A program made the position numbers and the translations under genes. Of a stretch of DNA of 26,884 nucleotides, positions 16,701-24,059 are shown piece after piece. The DNA comes from Candidatus Iainarchaeum sp. (GTDB taxonomy: Archaea; Iainarchaeota; Iainarchaeia; Iainarchaeales; JAAZKV01): positions 1-26,884 of the forward strand of contig JAQVNZ010000007.1 in assembly GCA_028702895.1 (NCBI GenBank). The letters run 5' to 3'. The first letter of the stretch is position 1. Every line of letters begins with the position of its first letter. Below the pieces are notes generated by a model. It was given only the letters and a program-made list of their open reading frames with translations. It was not told the DNA's origin and did not search any database.

Positions 16701-18829
16701 ATTTTATCACTAATTTCTTTTAATTTTTCATTAACTATTACAGAATTTTCTAGTGCACTTTGCGCATCCATTGTCTGGGAATTTTTTGACAATGAGTCTA
16801 TTTGTTGATATAAAGAATACAAATCTCTAGCAGAATTCAAAACTTGTAATCCTTCAGAATATAATAAAAAAGAAGTCGATGTTGCTTCATTCATTGCAGT
16901 TGAAGCGGTTGTCATTCCAGCACTCGCTTTAATACAACTTGATTGAATACTTGTGCTAGTTGTTTGAACTGATGTGGCAGCAGTGCTAACACTTGTTTTT
17001 AAAACTAAATAATCGCCATATAAAGAAGTTAGTGAAGTTACTAATCCTGCCATTTGACTTGCTAATTGTATATCAGAATTTTGATTTACTTTTGCTAATT
17101 CATCATTAACTTTAGTTAATTCTTCTAAAGCTTTATCTGAATTCTCGATTAATTCATTAAGTGGCTCGCTTAAATTTTTTCCCCATAAATATGTGAGTTT
17201 TATTTTAGCATTTTCTTCAACTGCAATATAATAAGCAGTAGTACTAACATTAGAAAGAAGTGGGAGTATTGAATAAAAAGAACTTTCATAAAATCCTCGC
17301 CCGGAATATTTTTCTTTATTATTTAATAAATCATTAATCCATTCTTTTGAATCAGAAAAAGAACCCGTAATAGGATAAGCATTACTAGAATTACTTTGAG
17401 GATTTATTCCTAAAGAACTCTCATATAAATTACAAATACTGGTATCAATAGTAACATCTTGTGAAAGAGAATTATTTTTTATTCTAACAGAATCATTTGA
17501 ACCCATTAAAGAAACAGAAAATTCTGTTGGAAAAACTAATTCATTAGTTGGTTTTACAAAAATTTCTTTTTCGCTAAGAAAAACTTTATCCATTCCAGGT
17601 AATTGTGCGTGAACACTCACACCATACAATCCAGAGATTTCATTACGAGTAATATTAATTGTTTTTGTAGGAGAAGATTCACTTAAAAAAAAAGCATTAT
17701 CGCTCAAATTAATACTACCTTGGGCTCCTCCAGAACAACCAGCATCATTATTACATAATAAAAAATTAATTTTTTGAGCAGAACAGTTTCTAGCATCAAT
17801 CATTATTGACGCAGAATCAGAATCATTTTCAATAACAGAATCCAGTGTTTTTATACTAACACATTGTTCTAAATCAGTATTATTTACTAAGAAATCTATT
17901 TTTTGTACAGATCCTTCAAAATAAAACGAAACAGAAAAGTCTGAAACTTTTCCAAGTGCATTAGAATTAGGAACATAATAAATTATCGCATCATACTGGC
18001 CTGAATTTGGAGCAGAATATATTTTTAGATTATCTGGAATTAGAATTGAACCTTGATTATTAGAAAATATTATTTCAACATTACCTAAAACTTCGCTCTT
18101 CCAATTAACGCTAGCAAATAAATCTTGGTAAGAATCACAATTAATTTTAATTTTAATTGGTGTTTCAAGTAATCCTTTTTGAATTGAAGCTGAAACATTT
18201 GACTTATTAACGAGTAAACATCCTTCGCCTGAAAATTCACTAAAATTCACTATGTATGGAATTTCTAAAGTTAATACTTGGGACTCATCATCAGAAGTAA
18301 AAGTTACTTGTAAAATAAATTCATATTCTTGGCCTTCTATGAAATCAAGCCCTAGTTCGTTACTTAAATCAGTAAAATCTATTGTAAAAGATAGTGTACC
18401 ATCTGGATTGATAATAATATATTCGCTAGGGATATCAACTAATCTTAAACCATCGCCAGTAGTGATAACTACGCGAGGATTATCTAATTTTAATCCATCA
18501 GAATTACCTAAAGATAAAATGACTCTCCCTCTTTCATTAGGATTAACTGTATCAATAATGGTTCTACCACTAGATGCAAAAGTTTCAACTAATTCACCAT
18601 TAACACTTAAGCTACCGCTAAATGCAATATCGTCATTATTAGAAGAAATTTTTAATTTTTTATCTGGATTTTGAGGTAAAGAAAAAAATAAGAAAAAAAT
18701 AATTATTAAAATTATTATTGCTAAAACAATAATTAATTTCTTAGTGTTTGGATTATCTAAAATAGAACTAAAAATACTTTTATTAGACTCTTCTTTTTCT
18801 TTAAAATCATAATAACTTTCAACATCCAT
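13736..18829 (-). CDS. Giant membrane-anchored surface protein (1697 aa)
   Basis: I do not recognise a named family. The N terminus is short, charged and cytoplasmic (residues 1-31), followed by one strong membrane helix at 32-51 (LIIVLAIIILIIIFFLFFSL) and about 1640 residues predicted outside. Residues of about 60-450 are beta-rich, like stacked Ig-type domains. About 555-940 are helical, with heptad-like stretches such as LNELIENSDKALEELTKVND and Ser/Thr/Ala-rich helices. Within it a Cys cluster (CTCAETQAGRIAGCQDGCCA, about 828-847) probably forms disulfides. About 1000-1697 is again beta-rich, with many Asn-Ser/Thr sites that could be glycosylated. The ATG at 18827-18829 has GTGAT five bases upstream (18839-18835). 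Layout and size fit a large cell-surface or contact protein of DPANN archaea; no enzyme motif is evident. Confidence 0.8.
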   Translation of the reverse strand: MDVESYYDFKEKEESNKSIFSSILDNPNTKKLIIVLAIIILIIIFFLFFSLPQNPDKKLKISSNNDDIAFSGSLSVNGELVETFASSGRTIIDTVNPNERGRVILSLGNSDGLKLDNPRVVITTGDGLRLVDIPSEYIIINPDGTLSFTIDFTDLSNELGLDFIEGQEYEFILQVTFTSDDESQVLTLEIPYIVNFSEFSGEGCLLVNKSNVSASIQKGLLETPIKIKINCDSYQDLFASVNWKSEVLGNVEIIFSNNQGSILIPDNLKIYSAPNSGQYDAIIYYVPNSNALGKVSDFSVSFYFEGSVQKIDFLVNNTDLEQCVSIKTLDSVIENDSDSASIMIDARNCSAQKINFLLCNNDAGCSGGAQGSINLSDNAFFLSESSPTKTINITRNEISGLYGVSVHAQLPGMDKVFLSEKEIFVKPTNELVFPTEFSVSLMGSNDSVRIKNNSLSQDVTIDTSICNLYESSLGINPQSNSSNAYPITGSFSDSKEWINDLLNNKEKYSGRGFYESSFYSILPLLSNVSTTAYYIAVEENAKIKLTYLWGKNLSEPLNELIENSDKALEELTKVNDELAKVNQNSDIQLASQMAGLVTSLTSLYGDYLVLKTSVSTAATSVQTTSTSIQSSCIKASAGMTTASTAMNEATSTSFLLYSEGLQVLNSARDLYSLYQQIDSLSKNSQTMDAQSALENSVIVNEKLKEISDKMISILEYLDLALKSASIDSLDFASSGHYESKQYLELALDELNDIELLKNDILEAQLNANDDLTVIGDDLDEKTQLIIEGSKLALDLIEQTGLLTAKLELIRDSVITAIGGLDVALAAASADCTCAETQAGRIAGCQDGCCAAIATINLTKTKLLAVQSEITTSYSSTLKIIGTINTIYNSWQFYESLTADYYGNLMNTFDLFSAILEDLYDFELNVFNAITDFGLGVDAAQNLSILEKESSNASAYSYNSNILEKYGSFNDERLSGLIGTILSSSFVTGAYDGGVYNTKQSSSTNAYFNSDLINSNLISSSNIKLNFSNSDSDILPNINSKKSLFSNEISVLKEDCDNQVKLTLPAYKINLLNDAKPIELSSPQVIAQWSFNDLEVFDVFNEQEASIIFSKAGLKKNSYITIHIPVKVRNYSDLEKIDSLFSPFDIPSNDISEEIYSFQMKVNVLPRKETIIPNINTPCQNNLLFGETGKNVLPKIILGWDWNDISEELVKDNYLDSTQLSILVSKKLSSLNSELSNITTSCPENYAFNILKQITPKEFKLPYLNTCFIPLTTWQYDNKPALYYYLNNSTTEVKDTIVDLLDFEVNLMRDGLGLEFQSDFVDYYTKTFLKASPEFVDPQDGMNQYFKNSKKFYFTNETLSFKPEYDFVVPDAGKYNIKTIINFDQLPLISGGAITSKIFVNVSLKEPINSNYSPFYYTPFNGGVGLRNANDRRYYGTSIDSGSSLQVSFKEPALLENNQVDSLVKINSQFVNDFYLLNSFASKRGKIMDYSFINSAKTIFSPTIATPIIFSLIGQKGSNVILNYEANKNEKRVPVKMNNLLLLSGIDNCNDFFGNNLKSYINQVPDFVMGQGHGFGFNEVKNSGKTGLTTIIYSPINDNYALNFNSNQTIISSNNSLQNGLLYLTGVNGMNNNNFLDNDYINSIKSLFESVENESVCITRFGNRELFWWSEKMLFAKNDSNGKSLNDNVRIIQQDCLK

Positions 18830-18834
18830 TTTTT

Positions 18835-18839
18835 ATCAC
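18835..18839 (-). promoter_or_regulatory. GTGAT ribosome binding site of the giant surface protein
   Basis: Minus-strand GTGAT lies five bases before ATG at 18829. Two TATA-like runs (minus-strand ATTATAAAA types near 18848-18858 and 18876-18886) lie upstream; the farther one would give a leader of about 26 nt containing this site. Confidence 0.55.
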
Positions 18840-19000
18840 AAACAAAAATATTTTATAATTTAAACAAATATTTTTTATAATTCAATCAACTATTTTTTTA
18901 ACTTGAATAAAAAAAATTATTTTTAAATCTAACTAATAAAATAAATGTTTTTAGTATTTATTATACTTTACATTAAAGAATTAGTAAATTTTTTAAAACT

Positions 19001-19034
19001 TAATTTAAATTTTTAATAATTAATTTAAATTTTT
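19001..19034. repeat. Short tandem repeat in an AT-rich gap
   Basis: taatttaaattttt occurs at 19001-19014 and 19021-19034, a 20-bp period. It lies in the roughly 260-bp gap between the giant surface protein gene and the 36-codon basic ORF, where I see no gene and nothing else beyond TATA-like AT runs. Confidence 0.6.
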
Positions 19035-19093
19035 GAAATGTAGTTTAAAATTAAGTTTAATTTTTTTAAAAGATGACTAATTAGGGAAATGTA

Positions 19094-19204
19094 TTATTTT
19101 TTCTTTTTTAAGATATTAATTATTTTTGTCACTTTGCTTGTTTTATCTTTTTTGCTTGGGGCCCTTGATTTTTTTATTTGAGTTTTTTTATTATTAGTTT
19201 TCAT
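19094..19204 (-). CDS. Very small basic peptide (36 aa)
   Basis: A 36-codon frame from the ATG at 19202-19204 encodes a peptide beginning MKTNNKKTQIKKSRAPSKKD and ending in KKKK; roughly 40 percent of residues are Lys or Arg. A GTGA ribosome-binding-site-like motif sits five bases before the ATG on the minus strand. Such a peptide could bind RNA or DNA, or it could be a chance frame in A-rich sequence. Its start lies only 18 bases beyond the end of the structured RNA candidate at 19223-19450, so on the minus strand the RNA would be a leader of this frame. I do not recognise a family and give it modest weight. Confidence 0.4.
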   Translation of the reverse strand: MKTNNKKTQIKKSRAPSKKDKTSKVTKIINILKKKK

Positions 19205-19222
19205 ATAATTCACTTTTTTAAT

Positions 19223-19450
19223 TTGGTTGGCGACTGGACTCGGTGAGAAAGCTGCATGAAAAGTGTTAAATCAAACTTAACTTATCAACACTAATCTAAT
19301 GGTATCTTTCTCATGCTAAGAGGAAGCTTTGTCAGTTACAAGTTTTAGGCGAAGAGTTATAGTCCAGACTTCGCTTCAATGGTTAAATAACTGATAGAGG
19401 CTGTCTTTGACATATCCTTTCCAGGACAACCGAAATGTCCCGCCAACCAA
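19223..19450. ncRNA. Unidentified structured RNA candidate with a pseudoknot
   Basis: A GC-richer island of about 228 nt in AT-rich DNA. It folds into a closed set of helices by plain base pairing: a perfect 10-bp terminal stem (19223-19232/19441-19450); a 12-bp two-part helix, AAAGCT (19248-19253/19325-19330) plus GCATGA (19254-19259/19311-19316) with an 8-nt bulge; AGTGTT/AACACT (19262-19267/19287-19292); 8 bp at 19331-19338/19388-19395; 8 bp at 19347-19354/19369-19376; and GGACA/TGTCC (19424-19428/19436-19440). The loop of 19355-19368 also pairs over 7 bp with 19234-19240 (CTGGACT/AGTCCAG), a pseudoknot. I could not match conserved blocks of archaeal RNase P, SRP RNA or group I introns. 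G-U pairs do not settle the strand. It lies between tRNA-Thr and the 36-codon ORF. Confidence 0.6.
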
Positions 19451-19582
19451 TTAACCATATTATGTAGATACTATTATTAATAGTTTTGCTTTTAGTTAAT
19501 CAAACCTTTGTACTGATAATAATTAGAAAAATAATTTAAATTTTTTTTATTGATTGTTGTTTGTAAAAAAAGTTTTTTTAAA

Positions 19583-19654
19583 AGCCTCTAGAGGGATTCG
19601 AACCCCCGACCCGCGGTTTACAAAACCGCTGCTCTACCCCTGAGCCATAGAGGC
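19583..19654 (-). tRNA. tRNA-Thr (anticodon TGT)
   Basis: A complete 72-nt cloverleaf on the minus strand: acceptor GCCTCTA/TAGAGGC with T73, D stem GCTC/GAGC, anticodon stem GCGGT/ACCGC with loop TTTGTAA giving TGT, 5-nt variable loop, and T arm GGGGG-TTCGAAT-CCCTC. It has no intron and no encoded CCA. T-rich DNA follows its 3' end (19567-19577). Confidence 0.96.
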
Positions 19655-19708
19655 ACTTAAAATTGTTTTTAACAATTCTTAATGCATAACTAATTTGCTG
19701 TTAATTAC

Positions 19709-19719
19709 TTTTTAAAAAC
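19709..19719 (+). promoter_or_regulatory. TATA-like box of the CxxCxxCC gene
   Basis: ctttttaaaaac is centred about 26 nt before the ATG at 19741. No ribosome binding site is present, so the transcript is probably leaderless. Confidence 0.4.
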
Positions 19720-19740
19720 TTCCTTTTTTAAATTAATCAT

Positions 19741-20385
19741 ATGGGTTTATCTCCAAAAGAAGAAAGTGTTATTTGTCTTAATTGTGGTGAGTGTTGTAAA
19801 AAATATTCTATTACTATTCTTCCCAAGGAATCTAAAAAAATATCTAAATTTTTAAAAATTTCTAATAAAAAATTTTTACAAGAAAAATGTGAATTATTCG
19901 TAAAAATTTATCCAAAATCCACTCCTGGACTATTAACTTGTACTACATGTTTCTTTCCAAAAAAGATTGGTTTAATGATAGATTCTATTCTTTCCTATCC
20001 TCCACACGGTTTTTTTGTTGTTCCACAAATAATATTAAAAAGAATTGATGGGAATTGTGAATTTTTGTTACAGGGTAATAAATGTAAGATTTATTCTAAA
20101 CGGCCTTTTCCATGTAAAGTATTTCCTTTTATGGTTGTTCCTGGATATGAAGAACAATATCCTTTTTGTGAGTTATTTAAAAAATCAGGGAAAGATAATG
20201 TGAAAAAATCTAGATTATTTTCAAAAAAAATAACAGAATATTTTAAAACCGTTGATAAAATTGGATTTGAAAAAACTTGGAAGTATTTTCCTAATAATGG
20301 AAAATTATTTCTTAGTGATGAACTTATTGGGGAAATAAGCTTTAAACAATTAAAAACAATGCTAAATCATAAGGTAAAAAAATAA
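19741..20385 (+). CDS. YkgJ-family CxxCxxCC cysteine-cluster protein
   Basis: A 214-aa protein of the YkgJ/CxxCxxCC (zinc- or iron-chelating) family, which is widespread but of unsettled function. The N-terminal cluster is Cys12-x2-Cys15-x2-Cys18-Cys19 (CLNCGECCKKY). The second half of the motif is NCEFLLQGNKCKIYSKRPFPC followed by KVFPF, where the last cysteines complete the metal site. An inserted segment between the two halves holds an extra CTTC pair and a hydrophobic stretch, making this longer than minimal family members. The frame begins directly at an ATG with a TATA-like box about 26 nt upstream. It stands alone, divergent from tRNA-Thr. Confidence 0.85.
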   Translation: MGLSPKEESVICLNCGECCKKYSITILPKESKKISKFLKISNKKFLQEKCELFVKIYPKSTPGLLTCTTCFFPKKIGLMIDSILSYPPHGFFVVPQIILKRIDGNCEFLLQGNKCKIYSKRPFPCKVFPFMVVPGYEEQYPFCELFKKSGKDNVKKSRLFSKKITEYFKTVDKIGFEKTWKYFPNNGKLFLSDELIGEISFKQLKTMLNHKVKK

Positions 20386-20416
20386 TTTTTCTTTTTTTAA
20401 AGATTATTTTATTAAT

Positions 20417-20457
20417 TTTATTCAAACAAGATTTTTATTGGGTTTATTCAAACAAGA
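20417..20457. repeat. 15-bp direct repeat at a gene end
   Basis: tttattcaaacaaga occurs at 20417-20431 and 20443-20457. The second copy encodes the last four residues and stop of the minus-strand gene at 20444-21241; the first lies just beyond. This looks like a small duplication of the gene end. Confidence 0.6.
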
Positions 20458-21241
20458 ATATTATTTTTTTTGATTCAACATACATTCTTTCAATAGGATT
20501 ATTAGCTATTAATTTTTTTTGTTTCTCAAAATATTCTTTACCTAATGAATCAATAGTTTGATTAAATATTATTTTTTCATTTTGTGTAAAATCCATTAAG
20601 TCTTTTGAAGATATTAATTCTAATGTTGAATACTTTCTATTATTTGCAATTTGGATTGTTAAATCATAATCTAATTCACCAAAATCAAAGGAAAATTCTT
20701 CATTTAAACTTATTATTTTATCCATGAATACGCCAAGACTAGCTGTTTTTAATAAAACATTTTCTTTGGAATAAAATAATTCATTATTCTTTTCTTTTAA
20801 CCATTTCATGTCATCAATTATTGATTCTAAATATGCTTTTTCTAAAGGATCAATTTCAGTTGGCATAGCATCAGTTATCAGTTCTGCTTCAGCTTGCGTT
20901 ATGTAGTAATCTAAATAGTAATTCATTTCTTCGCTAATTGCTTTGGCATAAAAAATATCTTGTGAATCAGTGGTTTGTAAATTTAAAGATAATAAAAATG
21001 CTGCTGTTATAATGATAAAAAATATTATTGTAATTGTCAAACCCTTATTTTTTTTAAAATAATCAATTGAGAAAAAATTAGTTTTTTCTTCTAAAGATTC
21101 TAAATTTTTTTTATTAGTATTAATTATTTTGTTATTTGTTTGTATTATTTTTTTAAGTGTTTTATTTTTTGGTTTCATAGTTTTTTTAGTTGTTTTTATT
21201 TTATTAGTTTTAACTATTTTTTTGTTATTATCTTTAACCAT
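20444..21241 (-). CDS. Hypothetical single-pass membrane protein with a basic N-terminal tail
   Basis: Unrecognised 265-aa protein. The first 55 residues are almost entirely Lys, Thr, Asn and Ile (for example KIVKTNKIKTTKKTMKPKNK), a disordered basic cytoplasmic tail. One membrane helix lies at about 59-80 (ITIIFFIIITAAFLLSLNL). The outer part is helical and acidic, with FYAKAISEEMNYYLDYYITQ and several Asp/Glu-rich helices and no cysteines. The topology (basic inside, one helix, soluble outside) is clear; function is not. It follows the P-type ATPase on the same strand after about 100 bases of AT-rich DNA, so cotranscription is possible but uncertain. Confidence 0.65.
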   Translation of the reverse strand: MVKDNNKKIVKTNKIKTTKKTMKPKNKTLKKIIQTNNKIINTNKKNLESLEEKTNFFSIDYFKKNKGLTITIIFFIIITAAFLLSLNLQTTDSQDIFYAKAISEEMNYYLDYYITQAEAELITDAMPTEIDPLEKAYLESIIDDMKWLKEKNNELFYSKENVLLKTASLGVFMDKIISLNEEFSFDFGELDYDLTIQIANNRKYSTLELISSKDLMDFTQNEKIIFNQTIDSLGKEYFEKQKKLIANNPIERMYVESKKIIFLFE

Positions 21242-21344
21242 ACTAAAAATAAATTAAAAATATTTAAAACACATTGCTTTGATTAAATTTTTTTAAACGT
21301 GTTTTATAAAATTCGGTTTTTTAAAATTATGAACTGTTTATTTT

Positions 21345-23966
21345 TTAATTCACGTTTTCCCAATAATTTGTTTTATCATTTATTTTTTTTAATATATCAA
21401 ATATTACTATTATTGTAATTGAAATTAATATTATTATAAAAATAACTATTGGTTTTATTGGAGAAATTTCAAATAAATTGTTAATTGGAGTGAAAATAAT
21501 AATCATCGATGTTAAAAAAACTAGTATTGAAGTATAAAACAAATTCTTGTTTACTAGTAAGGATCTTGTCAAAGTTGGTTTTTGAAATGATCTAAAATTA
21601 AACGCGTTTGTTATTCCAAACATTACCATTGTTAAAAAAACAATTGTTCTAGATTCAACTAAACTAAAACCAAAAATAGTATAACTAGCATAAAATGTTA
21701 GCAAAGTAAAAAATGTTATTGTAGTTCCTGCTATTATAATTAAAGTTACTAGTTTTTTAGTAATAATTTTTGAATTTCTTCTAGGCGGTATAGTCATAGT
21801 ATTTTTTGAATGCGGGTTAAACGCCAAAGTGATTGCTAGTATTTCATCAGAAAATAAATTCATGAACAATATTTGTAGTGCGATTAGTGGTAAGGGCATG
21901 CCTAGTAATATTGCAAATAATATTATGCTTACTTGTGCAAAGTTTGCCGATATTTGATAACTAGAAAATTTTTGAATATTTTTAAAAATAGATCTACCTT
22001 CTTTTATAGCATCTACTATAGAAGCAAAATTATCATCCTTTAGTATCATGTCGGCTACAGATCTTGAAACATCAGTTCCACTTATTCCCATGGCCACTCC
22101 AATATGCGCTTCTTTTAATGAAGGCGCATCGTTTACTCCGTCCCCAGTCATTGTAACAATTTCATTATTTGCTTTTAATGCTCTTACAATTCTTAACTTG
22201 TGCTCTGGTTTTACTCGTGCAAAAATATTTATTTCATCAACAATTCTTGTTAACTCGTCATCAGTAATATGATCTAATTCGTTTCCTTCAAGTATTCTAG
22301 TATGTTTTAATCCAATTTGTTTTGCGATGGATATTGCGGTTTCTTTGTTGTCCCCAGTAATCATTTTAACTTTTATTCCAGCCGCATAACATTCTATAAT
22401 AGATTGTTTTACTTCTTCTCGTGGAGGGTCTTCCATTGCAATAAAACCTAGAAAAATTAATTCATCTTCAGAAATAATTTTTGAATTATTTTTTTTATAA
22501 GCCATTCCAATTGTTCTAAGTGATTTTGAAGCAATTTTTTTATTTTCGTCTAATATCTTATTTTTTTCTTTTTCTGTTAATTTAATTATTTTCCCATTTT
22601 TTTGTATAAAATCACATTTGGGTAACAAGAATTCAAGGGCCCCCTTAGCGTATACAAATCTATCTAAATTTTCTTTATACAAACTACTCATTATTTTTCG
22701 CTCAGAACTAAAAGGAATTTCTTGTTCGCGAGTATTATCAAAATCTTCTCTAAATATTCTTGCTTTTCCTGCCAAAATCATTATTGCTGCTTCAGTGGGA
22801 CTACCAATAACAGAATATTCTTTACCATTATTTTTTTTCTCTATAATTGATTCATTACAAAGAACACCTGTTTTTAATAATAAAAATAATTCTTTATCTT
22901 CTAGTGGATCAATTTTTTTATTTTTATAAAAAAAATCTCCTGTTGTTTCAAACCCTGTCCCAGTAACATTAATTTCTTTATTATTAACAAAAATATTTCT
23001 AACAGTCATCTCGCCTTTTGTGATAGTTCCTGTTTTATCTGTACAAATAACAGTTGTTTCTCCAAGAGTTTCAATTATTGACATTCTATTAATAATGGCA
23101 TTTTTTTTAGCCATTCTATGTGCGCCAAGAGAAAGAGTAGTAGTTAACACTACTGGAAAACCTTCGGGAAAAGAAGATACTGCTACTGCAATAACTATAA
23201 TTAATATTTCAGTAATAAGTTCTGCGGTAATTGTTTCTGCTCTAAGTAGCATTATAATTCCAATTAATACTGAAACACCTAATCCTATTATGGCCATGTT
23301 TTTTGTTAAAACTCCAACTTTTTTTTGTAAAGGCATTTCTTTTTCAATATTAGAAATTAGGTTAGCAATTTTTCCAAATTTAGTGTTCATTCCAGTATGA
23401 ATTGTTCTAGCAACACATTTTCCACTAACAATCATTGTGCCCATAAATAATTTGTTTTCATCTTTCACTTCTTTTTTACAAACAAATTTTTTTACTTCAG
23501 TTGATTCTCCAGTTAGAATTGATTCATTAACTCTTAATTCATATTCTTCTAATATTTCACAATCAGCAGGAACCTTTTCACCAGTTCGTAGAATAAGAAT
23601 ATCGCCTGGAACAATTTCACTAGTATTAACTTCTATTTCTTGTCCATTTCGAATTACTATTGAAATATGCATTAACATTTTTTTCAAAGCTTTTATTGCT
23701 TGATCAGCTCTATACTCTTGTAAGAATCCTGTTCCTACAACCATTATTATTACTCCGATTAAAACAAAAGCAGTAATAATTTTTCCAACAAAAAAAGATA
23801 GCAGGGTAGCAAAAACTAGTAGATAAATAATAAAATTATTTTTTACTTGTCTTAATAATATTCCAAACGCGCTTATTTTTGATTTTTCATTTAATTCATT
23901 AGGCCCGTATTTTTCTAAAAGTTCTTTTGCTTGAATGCTTGTTAATCCAATAAACTTTTTATGCAT
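21345..23966 (-). CDS. P-type cation-transporting ATPase (Ca2+-type, P2)
   Basis: ATP-driven cation pump of the P2 class, closest by eye to calcium ATPases. In the 873-aa protein: an N-terminal cation-ATPase domain (GLTSIQAKELLEKYGPNEL), the actuator motif TGES at 152-155, the M4 motif PEGFP at 267-271, the phosphorylation site Asp310 in CTDKTGT, MVTGDNKETA-like KMITGDNKETA, TGDGVNDAPS and ten hydrophobic segments. Binding-site residues by analogy with SERCA: the M4 glutamate, M5 Asn (SANFAQ) and M6 N-x-x-S-D (NLFSDE) are kept, while the M5 glutamate of site I is Gln. That suggests one transported ion, as in plasma-membrane-type pumps, though ion specificity is inference. The ATG is at 23964-23966. 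Its likely role is Ca2+ export from the cell. Confidence 0.92.
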   Translation of the reverse strand: MHKKFIGLTSIQAKELLEKYGPNELNEKSKISAFGILLRQVKNNFIIYLLVFATLLSFFVGKIITAFVLIGVIIMVVGTGFLQEYRADQAIKALKKMLMHISIVIRNGQEIEVNTSEIVPGDILILRTGEKVPADCEILEEYELRVNESILTGESTEVKKFVCKKEVKDENKLFMGTMIVSGKCVARTIHTGMNTKFGKIANLISNIEKEMPLQKKVGVLTKNMAIIGLGVSVLIGIIMLLRAETITAELITEILIIVIAVAVSSFPEGFPVVLTTTLSLGAHRMAKKNAIINRMSIIETLGETTVICTDKTGTITKGEMTVRNIFVNNKEINVTGTGFETTGDFFYKNKKIDPLEDKELFLLLKTGVLCNESIIEKKNNGKEYSVIGSPTEAAIMILAGKARIFREDFDNTREQEIPFSSERKIMSSLYKENLDRFVYAKGALEFLLPKCDFIQKNGKIIKLTEKEKNKILDENKKIASKSLRTIGMAYKKNNSKIISEDELIFLGFIAMEDPPREEVKQSIIECYAAGIKVKMITGDNKETAISIAKQIGLKHTRILEGNELDHITDDELTRIVDEINIFARVKPEHKLRIVRALKANNEIVTMTGDGVNDAPSLKEAHIGVAMGISGTDVSRSVADMILKDDNFASIVDAIKEGRSIFKNIQKFSSYQISANFAQVSIILFAILLGMPLPLIALQILFMNLFSDEILAITLAFNPHSKNTMTIPPRRNSKIITKKLVTLIIIAGTTITFFTLLTFYASYTIFGFSLVESRTIVFLTMVMFGITNAFNFRSFQKPTLTRSLLVNKNLFYTSILVFLTSMIIIFTPINNLFEISPIKPIVIFIIILISITIIVIFDILKKINDKTNYWENVN

Positions 23967-24059
23967 ATTAGAATAAGTGTAGATTGCCTATTAATTGTTT
24001 TTGTTTTAATTAGTTTAAAAAATATGTTTTATTAAAAAAATTTATACTTGTTTTTTTGA

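Noticed and set aside
19351..19367. gaagagttatagtcc resembles the conserved S element of group I introns.
   Set aside because: No matching P, Q and R elements or P3-P8 layout are found, and the only partner for AGTCC is the strand beside the terminal stem.
19223..19450. Archaeal RNase P RNA or SRP RNA as the identity of the structured RNA.
   Set aside because: The invariant blocks GAGGAAAGUCC/ACAGAA and GGAAGG/AGCAGCC are missing on both strands. A diverged form cannot be excluded without a covariance search.
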